From Capniomyces stellatus (taxonomy: Eukaryota > Kickxellomycota > Harpellomycetes > Harpellales > Legeriomycetaceae): a stretch of 64,000 nucleotides of DNA. Location of the stretch: assembly GCA_001661515.1 (NCBI GenBank), contig LUVW01000013.1, positions 782,649-846,648 of the forward strand. The letters run 5' to 3'. The notes under the pieces were generated by a model. The model searched no databases. It worked only from the letters and a program-made list of their open reading frames with translations, and had not been told where the DNA came from. Positions 23,442 through 34,379 of the stretch are shown piece by piece. The translations under genes were made by a program, and so were the position numbers. Within the stretch, counting starts at the first letter, position 1. Each line of letters begins with the position of its first letter.

Positions 23442-24764
23442 TTCCACCTCTACTCGCCACCTTCCCTTTTTAGCTTGCTTTGCTTTTATTTAGTTGTCTC
23501 CATTACTCTATATTATATTCCATTTCTGCTTTTGTCTGATTACTCATTGGTTTACTTTTCCTTTTTTTCTTTTTTGTACTTTTTATTTTCAATTTTCTAA
23601 TTTTCCTTTTGAAGGTTTGTTAGTCATTAGCATTCGATTCAGCTAAATTGATTGATTTTAAGCTCTTTACTGATTACATAAACCCTTTTATAATCCTCAT
23701 TTGTTTATTTACTTTGCCAATACAATAAAAAAAAATACAAAAGATAAATCTTTGTTGTGCTAGATCCAAATTCATCAAATGACTCCTGTTAAGGTTAAAT
23801 GTTTGGATGAATGAATGAAAAAAAGAAAAAAAAAACGTACGAGCGTGTAGGTGTGGAAGTCGTTGCTCGGAGACATGAATTAGTGTTGGAAAATACCACC
23901 GACTTTGTATCTGTGCTGTGTTTGTAATATTACCCTCGTTGTGCTATTTCTCGAATTGTCATGCTGCATTTAATCTGTCACTAAAAATATTATCTCAATT
24001 GCTATTGATACAATTGTACCCATTTAACTTTAGTATTTTTTTATTTTTAGTATTATCACTGATTATCTTTTTTTGGTCTTATATTTCAACTTTTATTACT
24101 AGTTAATCTGTTGCCATTTTCATCAGTTACGATTACGATTTGCAAGAAAGACATCGAAAAAAAGAAGAGAAAAAGAAAAAAAAAGTTTTATTAATGTTTA
24201 ATTAATACTTTGGATTTACATTCAATCAACACAATCGAGAAATGTGGGATTACCACCATTTACCCTGAAAAGGTAGTAATTATAGCTTCTTATTTAATCA
24301 TTTACCATTACCTTTTATTTATTTATATATTTTTCACTCAAAAAAAAAACAATGATGACAATAGTAAGAGTGGTAAAAAAAATGATAATAAAAAAATGAT
24401 AATAAAACTCTAGAATGAGCAAATGCAGTGCAAACCAAAACACTTTAAATAACATTGTTTTGGCGGGATTGGAATTGCTAATAAATTGTTCATTCTAGAG
24501 ATTTTTCTTTCTTTCTGTTTATCTTTCTCTTTCTCCAATTCTTGAATATATAAACATATATATATCTCCACTTTTTGATTTGTATATCTCTATCTTATTT
24601 TTTTCTAAAGGGAAAAATAAATAAATAATAGCTGTACTTTGATTAATTTAAATCACAAAAATATCACAAACTCTAGTTAATTATCCCATCTTTTATACTG
24701 CAAAGTAAAGATTAATTGGATTAGTAACACTAATAAACGAAACACAACAGTACAACATAATACA
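23442..24764. other. Intergenic, 1.3 kb; no gene recognised
   Basis: AT-rich DNA between RAD16 and LYS1 on the same strand. It contains poly-A and poly-T tracts (23715-23735, 23818-23836, 24150-24185) and no convincing exon or RNA gene. Confidence 0.55.
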
Positions 24765-26009
24765 ATGCCTGCCACAAGCCCTGTCCACCTATTGCTCCGC
24801 AAAGAAACCAAGCCTTTGGAACACAGAACCGCCCTATCTCCAGACGTCTGCAAAACCCTAATTGAAAATGGTACGTTGACTATAGCCCTGTTAGTAATAA
24901 ACCAGCAGCTAATGCCAACTTGATACACTATATTGCTGCCAGAATTACCAACTTTATTACACATTTATCTCAACTTCAATGCCTGATATAAAAATAATAT
25001 CAAAATAGGATTCAAAATATCAGTTGAAAAGTGCCAAGATCGTACTTTTGACATTAAAGAGTACGAGGACGTAGGCTGCTCAATCATTGAAGCAAACTCA
25101 TGGAGAACAGCACCAACCGACACATTCATTGTTGGTCTCAAAGAGCTACCTGAGAACGACGAAACCCCGCTGCCACACAGACACATCATGTTTGCCCATT
25201 GCTTCAAGCTGCAAGCTGGGTGGAAAGATGTCATGAAGCGATTTATCAATGGAAAGGGCACCTTGTACGACCTGGAATTTTTGAATGACGATAGCGGCAG
25301 ACGCGTTGCTGCCTTTGGATTCTATGCAGGGTTTACCGGATCGGCTGTTGGAATTGACACCTGGTGCCACCAGCAACTGCACCCAAACACAGCATACCCA
25401 CCAATCAAGTCATACCCACACGAAGACGAGCTGATTGCTGTGCTCAAGAAAAAAATGGCCGACATTGGCCGATTCCCAAAGATCATCGTGATTGGTGCTC
25501 TTGGAAGATGCGGATCAGGTGCAGTCTCGTTGGCCCGCAAGGCCGGGATTCCAGAAGACCACATCATCAAGTGGGATATGCAAGAAACAGCAAGAGGAGG
25601 ACCGTTCCAGGAAATCATCGAGGCTGATATTTTCATCAACTGTATATATCTGACATCAAAAATCGCGCCATTTGTTGACCAGCAACTGATTGACAGACCT
25701 GAAAGAAACTTGTCGGTTGTTGTTGATGTGAGCTGCGATCCAAACAGCCCATACAACCCTGTTCCAATTTACAGCGAAGGAACAACATTTGCCAACCCAT
25801 TGATTGACATCCCAACAAAGTGCGGGAAACAGCTGCAGCTGTGCGCGATTGACCACTTGCCTTCAATGCTGCCAAGAGAGTCAACCATTCAGTTTGCCCG
25901 CGATTTGATCCCAAGTCTGTTGCAGCTTGGATCTGTTGAGACCTCGCCTGTTTGGGCACGCGCAAAGACTTTGTTTGAAGAAAAGTCTGCTTTGGCTCTA
26001 CAAGAGTAA
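24765..26009 (+). CDS. LYS1: Saccharopine dehydrogenase, NAD+, L-lysine-forming
   Basis: Two exons, 24765-24870 and 25009-26009, 368 residues, matching yeast Lys1 (373). The first exon gives LLLRKETKPLEHRTALSP, the N-terminal signature of this family. Lys in GLKELP and His in FAHCFKLQAGW correspond to the two catalytic residues. The Ross-type nucleotide fold shows IIVIGALGRCGSGA, and WDMQETARGGPF follows. It catalyses the last step of the fungal alpha-aminoadipate pathway, saccharopine to lysine plus 2-oxoglutarate. The C-terminus ends ALQE, without the peroxisomal SKL-type tripeptide known for yeast Lys1, so a cytosolic location is suggested. This gene is good evidence for a fungus. Confidence 0.96.
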
Positions 26010-26759
26010 ACAACTTGAAACACAACCGTGTAAATCTCATAGTACCTATTTTGTTAAGTTTGAATTTTCCCTTTTGTTTTTTTTTTTTTTTTTTTTTTTT
26101 TTTGTTTTTTTTTTAAAATATCGACTAAAACAATTTTTCTGCTTTTGTTTGAATTAACAAAGAATTGATTAGCCAATGAAAAGTAAATCTGCCAAATTAA
26201 ATGGCTGTATAATAAAGTAGTCGATGCAGAAAGCATTTACTTTTTATTTTAAACCAATAATGTTTTAAAATACTGTGGGGCAATGCTGGAGAGAAAATTT
26301 CAATTTCTCTGGTAGTTTGGCAGGGAGATTTTGATTTGTGTATTCAATATTGGGCTATTAATTTTTATTTCAAAATTGGAATTGATGTATAAATTGAGAA
26401 GAAGCATTGATAAAAAAAATGAGCAATCGAAAATGTCTTGGAGCAATCCAATAAATGAACCAGATTGTTTTCAGACTTAAAGCAGACAGTAGAATACTTT
26501 GCTGTTATACTTTGTTGTTTTATATAGCATATAAACAATATCAAAGGTACTAGATAGGCTAGGGTAGATAAGCTAGGGTAGAATCACGCAAAAAAAAAAA
26601 AACTTGCTGGCTCCCAAACTAAATTGGAAGCAATCTTGGTCAATAAGCGGGGTCTAGTGAGCAGAAAGAATTCTCAGAATCGAGAAATAAAACAGTGAAA
26701 ATCAAACAGCGGTACGGAATAAAGAATACTGCCAACACAGCAAGAAACTCGAACATAAA
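26010..26759. other. Intergenic with a long T-tract
   Basis: A tract of about 25 T residues (26079-26103) follows LYS1 and is probably part of its 3' region. The remainder up to the MDM20 start is AT-rich. I see no gene. Confidence 0.6.
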
Positions 26760-29700
26760 ATGTCAAACAAAAATCTCAATTTGATTTATGGCAAGTTATA
26801 GACTTTGTTACAAGTCAAATACAAAAAAAAATATGATGAATTTACTCGTGTGTTCCTGAAGAATTCTAGAAATATGAGTTTATAAATTGATGGACTGATC
26901 AGACAAACAGAGTAACAACAAAGTATATGCTTGGCTGATGTTTACTATTAAATAGTTGCTTTGGAATCGGATAACAACAAATTGGCACTACGCGAGTGCG
27001 AAAGGGTGTTGAAGCTTGATCCAGAACATTTGACAGCAAAGGTAATTGTTACCCTATTTATAAAATCTTTAATTCCAAACACAAACGCAATGAATCAAGC
27101 CTACTAGTGATGCGAAGCAGAGAGAATGTGTGTGTGTGTGTGATGTAGAGGTGAAACCTCGTCTCCCCTTCCCCATTTTCCCACACTCTCTCTACTTCTC
27201 ACTTGCAAGCCAGTATGTTTATACCCAAACAGGAGCGACAATGAGACCGAAATGAATTGTAAATTTAGGCACTAAAAGCGTATGCGTTGGACAAAGTTGA
27301 CAAGCGTGAGGAGGCGATACAAGTAGCGGATGAGGTGCTGAATTCGCCAAATGCCTCAAAGGAAGTTGGGACGATTCAGGCTCTTTCGCTTACTTTTCAC
27401 AATCTTGGATTGAGTAAGTGGAGTAAAACGCGGATTTGTAATTATAGCCAGTAGTGTGAGTAGGGGGTAGGAAAAGATTGAGTATAGCTTATCCAAGTGG
27501 TTAAAACCAAGTGCATTTTGTGTACTAAAGACGATAGATTGATCAAGTTGTACACAAAAGCGGTGGCAAATCGGCCTGGCGAGGAAAGCTACAATGTGGA
27601 GTTGTTTATGGCATGTGCACGGGGATTTGATTTGAAGCTGCAGCACACAGCAGTGATGCAACTTCAAAAAAGGTTTCCTAAGCGCAAGTACCAGTGGTGG
27701 ACAATTGTATCGTTTTATTTGGAGGTAATATCAACGATAATAGAGACATTGGGCCACCTTGCCTTTTGTTATTCTTCTTTATTCTTCTTTTGTTTTCACT
27801 TTTGTATTCACTTTTGGATACGGAAAATGTAACACATGATGGTGCAGAACGAGGGCAGTTTAAACTTACATTTGCTGGTAAATAATTGCGATTTGTTTTA
27901 CCTAGTCGATAAATTCAAAAGTCGAATCAGAGAAAAACCTGTGCATGAAACTGGCGCAAAGAATGTGCGCCAAATTGTTGGCTGACGGGTTGGTAGAAAC
28001 GCAATCAGGTAAATTAAGCAAAGATGTTGGTAGCACTGAACTTGGGCTCAAACTAAATCTAGCTACAACGTATAATTCCAATATGCAGTGTTTATATTAA
28101 CTGCTGGTACTGGATGATTGATTTTGGATGTTTGTTTGCAGCTTCAGTACCTAGAATTTACAAATCAATGGATGCTGTGTTACAATAGAGCTTTCGATGT
28201 ATTGTATGGTAATGAGCGAGCTGGACGACAAAAGCGATGCAATAAACGCAATAGAAAAAGTTGGGAGTGTAAAGGGAATGATTGATAGAGATCCAGATCT
28301 GCGAATCACGCACCTTCAGCTGTTGAAAAAGGCTGGAAAATTCGAACAGTCATTTGACTCTGCACTAGAGTATCTAAAAAAAAGGTAATACGGATGTACA
28401 ATTGTGTGAGTGTTTAGTTTTTAGGGTTATGAAAGCGGCGGCAGAGCTAACTGTAGGGGATGGTGGTATTTGTTACTAGCAACAATTTTGTAGAGTACCT
28501 GGAAGCTATCGATTCGCTGAATAGTTTGTTGGCGACAAAAAACGAGAAAGCAAGGTAAATTTTGCACACATTTATGGTCGGTTTTGCATAAATTTAAAGT
28601 TGATAATGGTTATGGTTGCTCTAATTGGGGCTGATGTAATAAAAGCGAGAGTGTCGAGAGGGGGGGGGGTGGGAAGAGAAAGGGGATGTGGGGCTTGAGT
28701 AATGAATGTTATTGTGGTTGGTTGGCCGAGTAGGAAAAAGTTGGACCAGTTTAAATCGGAGCTAAAGAAATGGGGAGAAGAACCAAAGCGAGCGAGAAAT
28801 GCAAATCTGGCAGACATGGAGCTTGTATACAAGACATCAAAGAAAGACAGTGACTTGCAGATGAAGCTGCTGTGGGCGTACTTTACAAAGTTTGGGAGCA
28901 AAAGAGTGTGTTTTGCAGACATCAAACGATATATTCAGCTGTTTATGCATAAGGAAAAGGCGTTTGACAATTGGTACGCTCAGCTGAGCCAGAGAATCAA
29001 GAGTTTCGAGTTAAAAAAGTTCAGCGTAAGCGTCTAAATGTGATTAATTTTTATAGTTTTAACTTGTTAAATTAGCAGAGGGTATTTTAGCAAAGTGTGA
29101 ATTCGTGTGATTTATAAGAGAACAAGGGGTGGGCGATTGACATTTAACAATCAAATGTAAACAGCAAAGTAATGAAATGTGATATGAGAAATGAAAAACG
29201 TGAAAAGGGGAATGAGAAATTTAAAATGAGGATATGTGGATTATAATAGGGCGAGAATGAGCTGGCAGAGTATGTGAACTTGGAGAAGATGAGATGGTTA
29301 TCGATTGACATTGCAAAAGTAAATGGGTTTACAGTGGACCAAATTGATCAGATTTCAGTTTCAATTAGGCTAATAGACCGGGGGGCTGGCAAAGACCCAA
29401 AGAACCAAGACTCACTAGACGATGCGGTTCTGCTGGGGTGCTACCACATAATTGAGGCGGCACACATGAAGATGAAGTCAGGGGAGAAGAACATAGCGCA
29501 TTCGCTGTACTATTTGGCACTGGTGTTTTTGGAAACGGCTATTGGGAAAAGCCCAATGTACTACCCATTCAAGCTGCTGGCTATTAGAGTGTACCTGAGG
29601 CTGGGCGTGTTTATGCAGGCGCTGAAATTGTACAAAACACTGTCTATCAAGGGAATCCAGAAGGACTCGCTGTCGTACTTGATTCTGGGCCATGGAGCGG

Positions 29701-31055
29701 CGTTAGGATGCTTCCAGGATGACGTTAATGAGTGCTACGGATCTTTGCAAATCTACGACTCGTGCAAACTGGACCATCCAAAAATGATTTCGATGGCGTA
29801 TGAAAAGCAGACGTACCCCAAAGTCATTGAGTTTGTTGACTTCCACAACAGACTGTCAAAATCGCTGCAGGGTGCGTTGACCATGGCAACAGCCATCCGG
29901 TGCGAAGTGCTGCTCAATGAAAACCTTGACGACATACCTACTTTGCTGATAGACACGGACCCCAAAAAGTCTGTAAGATCCGACAGCGAGTACTATTCCA
30001 GCCTGTCTGACAACAGAGACTTTACTGTTATGAAGTGTCCTTCCTATGATGCGTTGGTTTGTGAGTCAGGCAGCAGGGAAACCAGCGACTCAGACATCCA
30101 GACTCTGCTGGTCGACAAGACCAACGCCCAGGCCCCAACCATCGAGCAGCTCACTCGCTTGATTCCTGTGAAGGGCAAAACGTGGCTTAAATTGCACTCA
30201 TACACCATCCACGCCCTTTGCTGCATTTCCTCCAGAAGTCCAAACGATTTGATGCAGATTGCACTTGATTTGGATGATCTACTGGCCCAAGATGAGCACA
30301 CCCGCGAGCTGCGCACGATGGACTTTGGCTTGCTGCTGCAGAAGGCCGTTGAAAACTTTGCTACTGGGCTAAACACGAGCTCACTTTCACCATTGGATGT
30401 GGTTCTTGCTAGACTGTTGATCCAAATGTCTGTCTATGTGTCAACTAGACTCGCTCTGTATCCCGATCCAAACAGCCTGTTTATTAATATTTCCGACTCG
30501 CCAACCAAACCTCTGCCAGGCTTAAACGCATCTCCAGACTTGGCCAGCCCTGCTGCGCTCTTTGATGCGTTTGACCAGTTCACTAGTTTTGTTTACGGGC
30601 TTGACAGGCTTGCCAACGAAACTCTGATTGACACATTGCCCCTGTACTTGAGGCTGGCTGCTGTGTGGACTGAGGCCTACTCGTTTATTTGGTTAGCAAA
30701 CAAAGTTACTCCAACAATGGACGCTGGACTCAACAGCCAGAACAGCCTCAACCGCGAATCTGTGTCCGATTCTGATGCTTTAATGTCCAAGTCGCTATCC
30801 GACCTATTAGTCAAGACCTCCCAAACTGCATTAAAGTCTTTTGACTTTGTTTTGGGCTGGGTTGACGACTCGTTGCTGACTTTTGTTCACCAAAACTGGA
30901 CAAGCTCTGGCAACGACTTTATCAGCCCTATACTTGCTCGCTCTCAAAGCAACTCGTACAAACCATCCAACCAAGGTGTACAAGCTGCCATCAAAGAAAG
31001 TTGGCACAAGAGCTTGACTACAATGAAGTCTGAGGTTGAACGAAGGGATATTTAA
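26760..31055 (+). CDS. MDM20: NatB N-terminal acetyltransferase auxiliary subunit (Mdm20/NAA25)
   Basis: Ten exons fit in phase: 26760-26790, 26956-27041, 27269-27413, 27531-27724, 27906-28008, 28155-28208, 28255-28384, 28480-28554, 28734-29025, 29250-31055, 971 residues, close to human NAA25. The TPR-rich N half contains NNKLALRECERVLKLDPEH, YNVELFMACARGFD and ESINSKVESEKN, and then LLWAYFTKFGSKRVCFADIK, all characteristic of NAA25. The subunit anchors the catalytic Nat3/NAA20 to ribosomes and acetylates Met-Asp/Glu/Asn starts. Intron 1 begins GCAAGT and ends TAG, a GC-AG intron. Intron 6 is only 46 nt. A possible 30-nt exon at 27848-27877 was left out, because alignment with the family is better without it. 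The joins of the small middle exons are the least certain part. Confidence 0.9.
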
Positions 31056-31312
31056 CAACATTCTGTCGAATTTAGCTCCCACTAATTTATTTACCCTTAT
31101 TTTTTTTTGTTTTTTGTTTCAAACTTTTCTTTTTAAAAAGTATTCTCTTAATTTCGTCATTCACATTATTCTACTACTAAATTTATTACATCACAGGACT
31201 CGTTTTACTCCATTACTTTCTAATTTAACTATATTTAAATAAACGTGTTTATAAAATAGAGTTTTTTGCGATACACAAAAAGTGTTTCTATATTTAAACT
31301 GTTTGGTGCAGC

Positions 31313-32620
31313 CTAAATTGGACCTGCCCTGAATCTAGGTATATATCTTTTGCAATATACATATTGGATAACCAAAACAACTCCCGAAAGCAAGTATGAA
31401 ACCCCACCCAGGATTATAATGGCCGAATAGGACGTTCTCAGTCCAATCTTTTCAAAAATCAGTCCTGTCAGCGGTGTCCCAACAAGCACAGCGATTCCAA
31501 AAAACAAAAACAACAGCCCATTACTTTGACTGACTCTGTCGTTGTTGAAATGCCCAGCAACCATTGCTGGTCCCAGCGTGAAAAACGAGCTTGAAACAAG
31601 CCCAAGAAGCACGTAAAACACCCAATATACAACCACATTCTTGTTGGTCAGCCACATTGTCAGCATCAGCACCCCCGACAGCACGTTTGTAAATATCAAT
31701 GTCGTAACTGGCCCAAGGCTGTCAGATATTCTGCCAGCACTCAGTCTCCCTACAGACGCACATCCGTTAAACAACATAATAAACGCCGTTGATATTGTGT
31801 TTGACTGCCCAATATCAATAACTGCTGATGGAAAGTACAGCAGCGGGACGCAGTACCCAACCTCCATCAGCATCCCTGTTGCTAGAATCATTATCATATA
31901 CGGATCTTTGAACGCTGCAAAGTTTATCAACCCCTTTTTAGGCTTATACTCGTTCCGCGGTTTAAACAGCAAACTCCCTGTAACCGTTGTCAACAGGTTT
32001 ATTAGCGATAGTATACGAAACGCCCAGCCAATCCCAACCGTGTGTATACACCGGTCAATTATCGGCAACATTATCAGTGCACCAACCCCGCCAGCAGCCG
32101 AAACAATACCCAACGCCAGTCCCCTCCTCTTTACAAACCATAGCGATGGAACCAGCAGCGATATATTGATTAGCAACGCCGATCCAATCCCATAGACAAA
32201 CCCTTGTGTCAATACCAGCTGCCATATCTTGTCGCAATATGACGCCAAAAACAACCCAAGACTGCTGACCAATGCCCCTATCAAACACGTCTTTCTGATC
32301 CCTATCATTGACATTATTGGTCCAGCCAACATCCCCCCACACAATGTGCACGCCTGCGATATCGTGCTAATCATCGCTATGCTCTCTGCAGGCTCGTTAG
32401 CAAACTTGTCCTTGAGATAAAATGTCTGGAATAGCCCAAACGAGTTGTATCCCCCCAGTGCAATCAAGTAGTTTAGCGCTCCGCCAACAAGTATCACCCA
32501 CGCATACCCTTTGTCAGGCGGAACCAACTCCTCCTCTACCTCTTTGGGTTTTTCCATGTTTTCCATTGCCTCATTGCTGTTCCCTATCCCTTCCTCTGTT
32601 TTTGCATCCAACCTCCTCAT
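31313..32620 (-). CDS. Monocarboxylate transporter-like MFS permease (SLC16/MCT family)
   Basis: A single intronless frame of 435 residues from the ATG at 32620. A charged N-terminal tail of ~35 residues leads to PPDKGYAWVILVGG, the SLC16 signature before the first membrane helix (DGGWGWVV in animals). About twelve hydrophobic segments follow, with GLALGIVSAAGGVGAL and GRLSAGRISDSLGP as typical MFS loops, and a short central cytoplasmic loop (KPRNEYKPKKG). Fungal members include Mch/Esbp6-type proteins of the plasma or vacuolar membrane; substrates are often unknown. Calling it a monocarboxylate carrier is therefore family-based only. Confidence 0.9.
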   Translation of the reverse strand: MRRLDAKTEEGIGNSNEAMENMEKPKEVEEELVPPDKGYAWVILVGGALNYLIALGGYNSFGLFQTFYLKDKFANEPAESIAMISTISQACTLCGGMLAGPIMSMIGIRKTCLIGALVSSLGLFLASYCDKIWQLVLTQGFVYGIGSALLINISLLVPSLWFVKRRGLALGIVSAAGGVGALIMLPIIDRCIHTVGIGWAFRILSLINLLTTVTGSLLFKPRNEYKPKKGLINFAAFKDPYMIMILATGMLMEVGYCVPLLYFPSAVIDIGQSNTISTAFIMLFNGCASVGRLSAGRISDSLGPVTTLIFTNVLSGVLMLTMWLTNKNVVVYWVFYVLLGLVSSSFFTLGPAMVAGHFNNDRVSQSNGLLFLFFGIAVLVGTPLTGLIFEKIGLRTSYSAIIILGGVSYLLSGVVLVIQYVYCKRYIPRFRAGPI

Positions 32621-33675
32621 TCTTTGTTTTATTCGCCTTGTATTTGTAGTTTGCGTTTTCGAGATTTACTCTTTATGCTTTGTTTATCAGAATGGTTTTT
32701 TTTTTTGCCGTAGATTCTAGTTGATACTGTCGGTTTTCTTTACCTTGGTGAAACCTTGTTATTTATTAGCAAATGTCTGTATTTTTGTGCTGGTATACCC
32801 GAAAAAGCTTTTCTGTAATCAGTATGGGCTTTTGTTCCTGGTTTTTTCTTTTGTTGCTTTTTTCATTTGACACTGTTTGTATGATTACTAGTGGCTCGAG
32901 TTTTCCACGATTGATGCTTTTAAATAAAATATACAAGTTTGTTTATTATTCCACTGGAAAAATATATTAAAAAGCCTGTCCTTGTCCTGTTTTCACCAAC
33001 ACCTTTTCAATTATCTTTTTTTTTCCATCCCCGTGATTCTACGTGAGTTTTGCGCATCCCCTATTTTCTTGGAAACCATTTCCGTCGCACCAAAGATTTA
33101 ATTTTTTATTATTTTAATTGTAAAGTTTCAATTTTATTTCTTTACAAAGCCTTAAATTAACTAGATTTTATTGCACACTTTTTATAATCACTTGAGATCA
33201 CACAAACATGCGTGCTCCAGTCTAATCTATTGACCTGTGCTACCTTTATTTATACTTTTCAAATCAAACATTGGGGTAAAAGCTCTATCTATTTTTGGGG
33301 ACTTATCGGCAAAGATTCTTTCATCAAGGACACTCTTACTTTGCTTGGAGAAAACATGTCAGAGTCGTTATGAACGGTACAGAATTACATTTCCTGTCAG
33401 CGTTCGATTATATCTCATTAAACAGATAAAGCACATTATGAAACTCGTAGTCGATTGCTTTGCACAATAAGTGAAAACGGTGCACGAGGTTAAATGCAGA
33501 ACGCACGTACTTTACTTAGCAAAAGCTCCACAACATTCACCACACCTTCTAATGTAAACCCTATCCACAGCAAAACATTGGCCAACTAGCTAACTACGTG
33601 TAATGATCGACAACATTGGGTCGACCAATTTGCTAAAAAGAATATCTTTTGTGTTAAAAAAGATAAAAAAATAAA
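32621..33675. other. Intergenic, 1.05 kb; no gene recognised
   Basis: Region between the MCT-like gene and tRNA-Thr. Small T-rich open frames show no family motif. T-runs on the minus strand just before 33676 serve as the Pol III terminator of tRNA-Thr. Confidence 0.5.
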
Positions 33676-33748
33676 TGCCTTCTATCGGAATTGAACCGAT
33701 GACCTTCTGCTTACTAGGCAGACGCTCTGCCAACTGAGCCAAGAAGGC
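33676..33748 (-). tRNA. tRNA-Thr (anticodon AGT)
   Basis: Read on the minus strand: acceptor GCCTTCT pairs with AGAAGGC, discriminator A. The anticodon stem TCTGC/GCAGA encloses loop CTAGTAA with anticodon AGT. The B box GGTTCAATTCC is present and there is no intron. T-runs follow on the minus strand (A-runs at 33657-33674). Confidence 0.95.
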
Positions 33749-34379
33749 AAGTTAAAATTTTAGAAAATGCCAATCTCTTATACAATTTAGTTAGTTGAAA
33801 CCGTCCTTTTAAAATTCTGCACATTAAAGCAGGAATCGGTACCTAAACAGCCATTTCACATTGCTTAATAACACCCACTCACCCACTCCCCCATCATTGT
33901 GTATGTTTTGTATGTAGGGCCAATATGGGCATTTCAGCATATATCACAGAGGTTTTCCAAAAATAGCACTTGTTACATTTGATATACGCATTTAACGATT
34001 AGAGCTAAGAAGGTATGGTGCATTTAGTAATAAAAAAAAAGAAGAAAAAGTAAGCTTAAAAGCCAATGACAGACGTTGGTCGCAAACTGAATAAATTAAT
34101 TTTAATATTTTTATTCTTCATAACCTATAACAAAAAAAAATTGGTGATCAACAAGTAAAGAAAGGGAAAAAAAAGGAATTTTCCGGTTTTAAATTGTTGA
34201 AAAAAAAATCCTTATTGTTTTGTGTCGAAATTTCGCTAATTAACGGTAGTTTTCAGACTTGTTTTCAACTGGATTTCTTTTTTTGGTTGAACTAGTTCTA
34301 GAAAGATACAAGTACATTTATTGTAGAAAAATATACGGAGTAGATTTAAGGGGCGCCTTGAAACGGAAAAATAAAGACT
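33749..34379. other. Intergenic upstream of the nucleotidyltransferase gene
   Basis: AT-rich DNA holding the presumed promoter of the gene starting at 34380. It has A-runs near 34031-34040 and 34131-34140. I see no gene. Confidence 0.55.
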
